A stretch of 19,828 nucleotides of DNA, taken from the NCBI GenBank assembly GCA_002482725.1, contig DLGO01000104.1, forward strand, positions 12,913 to 32,740. The letters run 5' to 3'. The stretch comes from Bacteroidetes bacterium UBA7692 (GTDB lineage Bacteria; Bacteroidota; Bacteroidia; Chitinophagales; LD1). Both the position numbers and the translations under genes were made by a program. The notes below the pieces were generated by a model that saw only the letters and a list, made by a program, of their open reading frames with translations, was not told where the DNA came from and made no database searches. Shown in pieces: positions 14,801-19,828 of this stretch; the first letter of the stretch is position 1, and each line of letters begins with the position of its first letter.

Positions 14801-15589
14801 ATGAAAAGGTTTGTTCCCATTGCTGCTTTAGGATGCTGCGTTCTTAGTTGTTTTTTGTTTTTCAACTTCGTCTTAGAGCGACAGAATCCTGGTGGTGTCA
14901 AACTTTCCCCATATTTCGACTCCCCAACTTTCCCCGAAGCATCTATAAGCCTGGCTAATGCTGCATCTATATTCCCTGTAGGCAAAGATACATTCAAGTT
15001 CAAGGTAAGCAATTATACGTTAGGCGCTCAAACTCCGGATGCCGATGCCAAACTATGCGCTAATTCAGCCAAAGGTCAGCACATACATTTCATTATAGAC
15101 AACGAGCCTTATATCGCTTCATATTCAGAGAAAATAGCAGCAGATGTAAAGGATGGTCATCACGTACTACTGGCATTTCTTTCACGTTCCTACCACGAGA
15201 GTCTAAAAACCAACAAAAGCTTTCTGGTAAAAGAATTTAACTCTGGTAAAGGCGGGGAAGATAACTTCGTAGAAACAGACCCGCACCTTTTCTACAGCAG
15301 GCCTAAAGGCGAATATATCGGGAGCAAGGAAACAACTAAGATTCTATTGGATTTCTACCTAACCAACTGCAGGTTGAGCGATAAGGGATACAGGGTGCGC
15401 GCTACCGTTGGCGGCAAAGAGTTCATGATTACCAAATGGGTACCATATATGATAGAAGGCCTGCCACTGGGCGAGCATACAGTAAAGCTGGAACTATTGG
15501 ATAAGACAGGTGCCTTGGTTAAAAGCCCTTACAATCCGGTTGAGCGGAAATTTACATTGAAGCCTGAAGATCCACAGCCTCAGAAATAA
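14801..15589 (+). CDS. Uncharacterised membrane-anchored or lipoprotein-like envelope protein
   Basis: From the ATG at 14801 the product has 262 residues. The N-terminus (MKRFVPIAALGCCVLSCFLFF) is a signal sequence or anchor. Cysteines at residues 12, 13 and 17 sit in weak lipoboxes (ALGC, VLSC), but the hydrophobic stretch continues past them, so lipidation is uncertain. The soluble part appears to hold two beta-sandwich-like units. The first has VSNYTLGAQTPDADAKLCAN, GQHIHFIIDNEPYIASYSEK and HHVLLAFLSRSYHESLK. The second has YIGSKETTKILLDFYLTNC, ATVGGKEFMITKWVPYMIEG and LPLGEHTVKLELLDKTG. I recall close relatives in other Bacteroidota, sometimes labelled phosphopeptide-binding, without experimental basis known to me. 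A DUF2490 gene follows 98 bases later on the same strand. Confidence 0.75.
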   Translation: MKRFVPIAALGCCVLSCFLFFNFVLERQNPGGVKLSPYFDSPTFPEASISLANAASIFPVGKDTFKFKVSNYTLGAQTPDADAKLCANSAKGQHIHFIIDNEPYIASYSEKIAADVKDGHHVLLAFLSRSYHESLKTNKSFLVKEFNSGKGGEDNFVETDPHLFYSRPKGEYIGSKETTKILLDFYLTNCRLSDKGYRVRATVGGKEFMITKWVPYMIEGLPLGEHTVKLELLDKTGALVKSPYNPVERKFTLKPEDPQPQK

Positions 15590-15687
15590 TCACCGGCATA
15601 TTCCTTTTCGGTAAGTTAAGCTTATCTTAATTTAAGGTTATGCGAATAGCTAAATAAATATACTTTCGGGCGCTGAAATCATTATCA

Positions 15688-16479
15688 GTGAACGGAAATC
15701 CATTATTTAATCTCTTGATCATTACTCTATTCCTATGTATTGTAATAGTTAAGCAATCTGCTGCAAAACCCGGACACGAACGTCAAACCGCTCAACAGTT
15801 CAACAACTGGTTTGTCCCATCCGTCAATATCCGCTTTCACAAATATGTTGGTCTTTATGTCGAAGGCCAGCTTCGTTTCAATCAGTTCATTCACAATCAG
15901 CAGCACCAGTTCCGCACCGGGCTGGATATTCATGTAAATGAGCAAATCTCATTTATGCCTGTTGCCTATGTATATACCTGGAACTACCAATATGGCGAGT
16001 TTCCAATGGCTATAGTAGCAAACGAACACCGGATGTTCGAACAGTTCTTCTTCAAGTTCAAATCCGGCATAGTACAGTGGAACAACCGCTTCCGTATGGA
16101 GCAGCGTTGGATAGAGCATAATGTAAAAGGAACGGATGGAATTATAATCCGCGAAGGCTGGACATACCGCAACCGTTTTCGCTACAGGCTCTTGGCCAAT
16201 ATTCCCCTGAATCACTCCACTATGCAGGCCAAGACATTATTCCTTTCATTTTGGGACGAGTTCTTTGTCAGCTTTGGTAAAAACACCACTTACTACTTAC
16301 CGGACCAGAACCGCGCCTATGGCGGTGTGGGGTATAAATTCAACAAGAATGGCACTATCAATCTGGGCTACATGCATCAACTGCTCACCTCCGCTAACGG
16401 AGCCCGCGCAGAGTCCAATCATACCTTATTCATAGGGTTCAACTACGATTTCGACCTCAGGAATTTACGGAAGAGATAA
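15688..16479 (+). CDS. DUF2490 family outer-membrane beta-barrel protein
   Basis: The 263-residue protein has a signal peptide (about 1-25, cut at SAA|K), then alternating aromatic/polar strands and a C-terminal end FIGFNYDFDLR typical of small outer-membrane barrels. The DUF2490 pattern is clear: FNNWFVPSVNIRFHKYVGLY near the N-terminus, EHRMFEQFFFK and NRFRMEQRW in the middle, then TYRNRFRYR, LFLSFWDEFFVSFGKN, DQNRAYGGVGYKF and NLGYMHQ. The start is GTG at 15688; an in-frame stop at 15655-15657 leaves no ATG. A near-consensus -7 box TACTTTCG lies at 15661-15668, suggesting its own promoter. Biological role is unknown. Confidence 0.88.
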   Translation: MNGNPLFNLLIITLFLCIVIVKQSAAKPGHERQTAQQFNNWFVPSVNIRFHKYVGLYVEGQLRFNQFIHNQQHQFRTGLDIHVNEQISFMPVAYVYTWNYQYGEFPMAIVANEHRMFEQFFFKFKSGIVQWNNRFRMEQRWIEHNVKGTDGIIIREGWTYRNRFRYRLLANIPLNHSTMQAKTLFLSFWDEFFVSFGKNTTYYLPDQNRAYGGVGYKFNKNGTINLGYMHQLLTSANGARAESNHTLFIGFNYDFDLRNLRKR

Positions 16480-16500
16480 AGGCATACTTACAGCAATAAA

Positions 16501-16538
16501 AAAGCCCAAAAGAAAGCGATAGCATTCCTTTGGGCTTT
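16501..16538. terminator. Bidirectional terminator between DUF2490 gene and nuoF
   Basis: Two 10-base arms, AAAGCCCAAA (16501-16510) and TTTGGGCTTT (16529-16538), are separated by 18 bases that can themselves pair through GC/GC. It sits between two converging genes, 21 bases after the DUF2490 stop and 19 bases after the nuoF stop. A-rich and T-rich flanks on both sides let it serve both strands. Confidence 0.8.
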
Positions 16539-16557
16539 ATATAATTTCAAGTATTGC

Positions 16558-17931
16558 TTACGCCAATACAGTCTCTTCTTTCTTTATCAGGTGCTTCACT
16601 TTTTCCCATGGCTCACCTTCAAAGTGCTTGCGGTTCTTCACCTTTTCAGGGAACTTAACGTGAAACTCAAACTCATCGCGGAAGTGGCGTATGGCAGCAG
16701 CTACAGGCCATGCTGCAGCATCTCCAAGCGGGCATATTGTATTACCCTCTATCTTACGCTGAATATCCCAAAGCAACTCTATATCCTCCATATTGCCAAA
16801 GCCATGCTCCAGCCTCCACAGTATCTTTTCCATCCATCCCGTACCCTCACGGCAAGGCGAACATTGGCCGCAGCTTTCGTGGTGGTAAAAGCGGGAAAAA
16901 TTCCACGTATTGCGCACTACGCATGCACGGTCATCGTACACTATAAACCCACCTGAGCCTATCATAGATCCGGTAGCAAAACCACCATCGCTCATGCTTT
17001 CGTAGGTCATCAGCCTGGTTTCATCTTTAGCTGTTTTGAACAGCAGGTTCGCAGGCAAAATCGGCACAGAGCTACCACCCGGCACGCATGCCTTCAGTGG
17101 ACGGTCAGTTTGCATACCACCACACCATTCATCGCTCATCACAAAATCCTCTACAGTTATTCCCAGCTCTATTTCATATACACCAGGCTTGCGGATATTT
17201 CCAGAAGCAGATATAAGTTTTGTACCCGTTGATTTACCTACACCTATCTTTGCATATTCCTCACCACCGTTGTTCAGTATCCATGGAATGTTCATGATAC
17301 TTTCTACGTTGTTTACCACAGTAGGATTGCCATACAGGCCCACTACCGCAGGAAACGGCGGCTTGATACGCGGATTTCCACGCTTGCCTTCCAGCGACTC
17401 TATCAGAGCAGTTTCTTCACCGCAGATATATGCACCTGCACCACATGTTACATGCAGTTCTAGATCATACCCAGAGCCTTGTATATTTTTACCAAGCCAT
17501 CCGGCAGCCTTTGCTTCGTTTATCGCTTTTTCCAATATGCGGTACACCCACATATACTCACCGCGTATATAGATATAGCTAAGGTTTGCCTCCAAAGCTA
17601 TGCTCGAAGTAATCATACCTTCCACTAGCAGATGGGGCAGTTTTTCCATTAGGTACCTGTCCTTGAAAGTACCTGGTTCTGACTCATCCGCATTGCACAC
17701 CAGGTGGCGCGGACGGCCGCTTTTTTTATCTATAAAGCTCCATTTCAATCCTGTAGGAAAACCGGCTCCTCCCCTGCCCCTCAGGCCGGATTTCTTCACC
17801 TCTTCCACTATATCATTCGGTGCAGTTTTCAGCGCTTTGCTTACGCTTTCATAACCACCCTTGCTGCGATACACCGCGTATGTTTCTATACCCGGCACAT
17901 CTATATGTTCTAACAATATTTTCTTACCCAT
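16558..17931 (-). CDS. nuoF: NADH-quinone oxidoreductase subunit F (complex I, 51 kDa)
   Basis: The 457-residue subunit oxidises NADH and carries FMN and one [4Fe-4S] cluster (N3) on the cytoplasmic arm of complex I. The NADH/FMN site motifs are GRGGAGFP (52-59), CNADESEPGTFKDR (79-92) and GAGAYICGEETAL (164-176). The cluster ligands are C354, C357 and C360 in SCGQCSPCREG, with C400 in the later CPLG. Length is close to E. coli NuoF (445). The ATG at 17931 lies five bases after nuoE, indicating coupling. A terminator follows its stop, so nuoG is not next; it must be elsewhere, or this strain splits the nuo genes here. Confidence 0.97.
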   Translation of the reverse strand: MGKKILLEHIDVPGIETYAVYRSKGGYESVSKALKTAPNDIVEEVKKSGLRGRGGAGFPTGLKWSFIDKKSGRPRHLVCNADESEPGTFKDRYLMEKLPHLLVEGMITSSIALEANLSYIYIRGEYMWVYRILEKAINEAKAAGWLGKNIQGSGYDLELHVTCGAGAYICGEETALIESLEGKRGNPRIKPPFPAVVGLYGNPTVVNNVESIMNIPWILNNGGEEYAKIGVGKSTGTKLISASGNIRKPGVYEIELGITVEDFVMSDEWCGGMQTDRPLKACVPGGSSVPILPANLLFKTAKDETRLMTYESMSDGGFATGSMIGSGGFIVYDDRACVVRNTWNFSRFYHHESCGQCSPCREGTGWMEKILWRLEHGFGNMEDIELLWDIQRKIEGNTICPLGDAAAWPVAAAIRHFRDEFEFHVKFPEKVKNRKHFEGEPWEKVKHLIKKEETVLA

Positions 17932-17936
17932 GATAA

Positions 17937-18473
17937 TTATACTTTAGAAAGGAGTTCAATTTTACCTGCTTTGCAATCTTCTATCAATGCGTCTATTTTC
18001 TGCTCATTAAGAAACTCCTGATAGAAATCTCCCAATTGCATCATCGGTGCATAACCGCAAGCACCAAGGCACTCTACACCTTTTACACTAAACATGCCAT
18101 CTGCTGTCACCTGGCCTTCTTCTACACCCAATTTATTGCAGGTATATTCTATCATATCTTCTGCACCGCGCAAAGCGCAACAGCTGGTACGGCAAAATTC
18201 AAACATGTATTTACCAACCGGTTTCTGGTTGTACATACTGTAGAAACTCGCAACTTCGTACACCTCCACAGGTTTTATAGAAAGCAGTTCAGCTACCTTG
18301 TCCATAGCCTCTATCGTAAGCCAGTTTTCATTTTCATCCTGTACTTCATGAAGCACAGTCAGCAATGCACTCTTTTGCCTGCCTTCAGGAAACCTCGTTT
18401 TCAGCTCTGCAATCCTTGCCAGAGTCCTGTCGCTCAGGTTTATCTCCTTATTTGATTTAATAATTAAACTCAT
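17937..18473 (-). CDS. nuoE: NADH-quinone oxidoreductase subunit E (complex I, 24 kDa)
   Basis: The 178-residue protein has the helical N-terminal part of the family followed by a thioredoxin-like domain. Its [2Fe-2S] ligands (N1a) are C94 and C99 in CRTSCC, then C135 and C139 in CLGAC. A further Cys at 98 is adjacent to the second ligand and gives an alternative pairing. The motif VYEVASFYSMYNQKPVGKY is typical. NuoE pairs with NuoF in the NADH-dehydrogenase module. It lies 44 bases after nuoD and 5 bases before nuoF. Confidence 0.97.
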   Translation of the reverse strand: MSLIIKSNKEINLSDRTLARIAELKTRFPEGRQKSALLTVLHEVQDENENWLTIEAMDKVAELLSIKPVEVYEVASFYSMYNQKPVGKYMFEFCRTSCCALRGAEDMIEYTCNKLGVEEGQVTADGMFSVKGVECLGACGYAPMMQLGDFYQEFLNEQKIDALIEDCKAGKIELLSKV

Positions 18474-18517
18474 AATCTATTCTTACCTATTACCCAGGTT
18501 AATTTTTATTTAATCAA

Positions 18518-19756
18518 TTAAGCATCAAGCTCTCCGGCTATCACATTCAGTGAGCTCAACACAAGTATTGCATCACTCAGCAAATGTCCTTTTATCATTT
18601 CAGGAAATGCCTGATAGTAAATGAAACATGGCCTGCGGAAGTGCAACCTCTGAGGTACACGACTACCATCACTTACCAGGTAAAAGCCCAGCTCACCATT
18701 GCCCCCCTCTACTGCATGGTACACCTCACCTTTTGGCACCGGTATCTCACCCATCACTATTTTAAAGTGGTATATCAGGGCTTCCATGTTATTATACACC
18801 ATCTCTTTAGGAGGCAGGTAATAATCCGGCACATCTGCGTGTATCGGCCCTTCAGGCAATTTATCTAATGCCTGCCTTATAATGCTTAAGCTCTCATATA
18901 TCTCTGCATTGCGCACACAGTACCTGTCATAAGTATCACCTGTTTTACCAACAGGTACTTTAAAGGTAAAGTCCTCATAAGATGAATATGGATTCATAAC
19001 GCGTACGTCATAATCCACACCGGCCGCCCTTAGGTTTGGACCTGTAAAACCATAGCTGATAGCCTTTTCAGCGCTTATCGGCCCTACGTTTATACAGCGG
19101 TCCATAAATATCCGGTTGCGGGATACCAGATCCTCAAACTCTTTCCATTGCTTAGGAAACTCCTCCAGAAATGTATTCAACTTCCTGAATCCTGTATCGC
19201 TCAAGTCCCTCTCCAATCCTCCTATACGCCCCATATTGGTAGTCAAACGTGCTCCGCACAACTCTTCGAATATCTCGTAAATCTTCTCACGCCCTTGGAA
19301 CACATAAAGAAACCCTGTCATTCCACCGGCATCAAATGCCAGGATGGAGTTACAGATAATGTGGTCGGCAATACGTGCCAGTTCCATCATTATCACACGC
19401 AGGTACTGCGCGCGTTTTGGCACCTCTACACCAAGAAGCTTTTCTACAGTCATCCACCAGCCCATATTGTTTATCGGCGATGAACAATAGTTCATCCTGT
19501 CTGTCAGCGGTGTTATCTGGTAAAATGGCCTGTTCTCTGCTATTTTCTCAAAAGCGCGGTGTATATATCCTATCGTTGGCTCGGCATCTACTATGCGCTC
19601 ACCATCCATTAGCAATACGTTCTGGAACACGCCGTGCGTAGCAGGGTGTGTTGGCCCCAGATTCAGTATGCTCAGCTCACTGCCATCTTCGTTTTCACGG
19701 GCTTTTATATAAGCCGCAAACCTGTCGTCAGGTAATGTTGGAATTATATGGCTCAT
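18518..19756 (-). CDS. nuoD: NADH-quinone oxidoreductase subunit D (complex I, 49 kDa)
   Basis: The 412-residue subunit is homologous to the large subunit of [NiFe] hydrogenases and helps form the quinone pocket. Family motifs include GPTHPATHG (34-42), the segment GYIHRAFEKIAENR, QITPLTDRMNYCS, HIICNSILAFDAGGMTGF, LTTNMGRIGGLERD and the C-terminal LVLSSLNVIAGELDA. The protein is a stand-alone NuoD and not the NuoCD fusion of enterobacteria. It starts with ATG at 19756 and lies four bases after the end of the probable nuoC. Confidence 0.98.
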   Translation of the reverse strand: MSHIIPTLPDDRFAAYIKARENEDGSELSILNLGPTHPATHGVFQNVLLMDGERIVDAEPTIGYIHRAFEKIAENRPFYQITPLTDRMNYCSSPINNMGWWMTVEKLLGVEVPKRAQYLRVIMMELARIADHIICNSILAFDAGGMTGFLYVFQGREKIYEIFEELCGARLTTNMGRIGGLERDLSDTGFRKLNTFLEEFPKQWKEFEDLVSRNRIFMDRCINVGPISAEKAISYGFTGPNLRAAGVDYDVRVMNPYSSYEDFTFKVPVGKTGDTYDRYCVRNAEIYESLSIIRQALDKLPEGPIHADVPDYYLPPKEMVYNNMEALIYHFKIVMGEIPVPKGEVYHAVEGGNGELGFYLVSDGSRVPQRLHFRRPCFIYYQAFPEMIKGHLLSDAILVLSSLNVIAGELDA

Positions 19757-19760
19757 ATAA

Positions 19761-19828
19761 TCAATTCAAATTTTGGTTTTGCGGCAACCTGCCAAAATAT
19801 CTGTCGTCCTTATCTGTCCTGTTCGCAT
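19761..19828 (-). CDS. nuoC: Probable 3' end of nuoC
   Basis: The minus strand from 19828 to the TGA at 19761-19763 reads about 21 residues with no stop (ANRTDKDDRYFGRLPQNQNL, then N). It ends four bases before nuoD. Position and spacing suggest the C-terminal tail of NuoC (30-kDa subunit), whose tail is variable in this phylum. Another open frame ends at 19766-19768, so the frame choice is not certain. The identity is inferred from gene order alone. Confidence 0.4.
   Translation of the reverse strand, partial: ANRTDKDDRYFGRLPQNQNLN

Noticed and set aside
14722..15012. Minus-strand open frame of 96 codons between flippase and envelope gene
   Set aside because: It overlaps the start of the plus-strand gene at 14801 in antisense; Lys/Asn-rich and without recognisable features.
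17036..17572. Plus-strand open frame of 178 codons
   Set aside because: It is antisense to nuoF, which has full family motifs; the antisense translation has no recognisable domain.
18036..18455. Plus-strand open frame of 139 codons
   Set aside because: It is antisense to nuoE and without coding character.

Overview
The window is a stretch of Bacteroidota chromosome, most likely from Chitinophagia or a relative. The evidence is threefold. Several genes have the Bacteroidota promoter pattern TTTG / TAnnTTTG and no clear Shine-Dalgarno sequence. There is a type IX secretion (T9SS) locus with a gliding-motility-type C-terminal domain, a PorP/SprF protein and a PorE-like OmpA protein. The secE-nusG-rplKAJ and nuoDEF genes are of Bacteroidota type. 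No mobile element or canonical CRISPR array was seen.

Layout. At 1-2435 (minus) lie a GT2 glycosyltransferase and a large polytopic membrane protein that runs off the left edge. At 2495-5370 (minus) is a translation/transcription unit: promoter, tRNA-Trp(CCA), secE, nusG, rplK, a putative L1-binding RNA operator, rplA, rplJ and a terminator. It stops after rplJ, where rplL-rpoB-rpoC would normally follow. At 5371-6340 is an AT-rich stretch with no intact gene. It holds the remnant of a small secreted-protein gene and an array of paired TTTGATTAT-like direct repeats. At 6342-12758 (minus) is a T9SS-type surface operon: promoter, Ig-repeat adhesin with a CHU_C domain, PorP/SprF, then an OmpA/beta-propeller protein with a histone-H1-like basic linker, then a terminator. 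At 13003-13212 (plus) is a CDGSH iron-sulfur protein. At 13217-14698 (minus) are a small membrane protein and a Wzx-like flippase. At 14801-16479 (plus) are an uncharacterised envelope protein and a DUF2490 barrel. At 16501-19828 (minus) are a bidirectional terminator, nuoF, nuoE, nuoD and probably the 3' end of nuoC.

How the genes fit together. The secE-rplJ unit makes translocon and ribosome parts and probably carries its own L1 feedback site. In the T9SS operon the large adhesin is the predicted cargo, PorP/SprF its outer-membrane partner, and the OmpA protein a peptidoglycan-bound periplasmic anchor. NuoD, NuoE and NuoF belong to the quinone- and NADH-reacting parts of respiratory complex I. 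The GT2/membrane-protein pair and the flippase suggest surface-glycan or lipid-linked-sugar functions, with substrates unknown.

The features most worth a second look are the paired-repeat array at 5851-6266, the curtailed ribosomal-protein operon, the rplK-rplA hairpin, and the lysine-rich linker of the OmpA protein.
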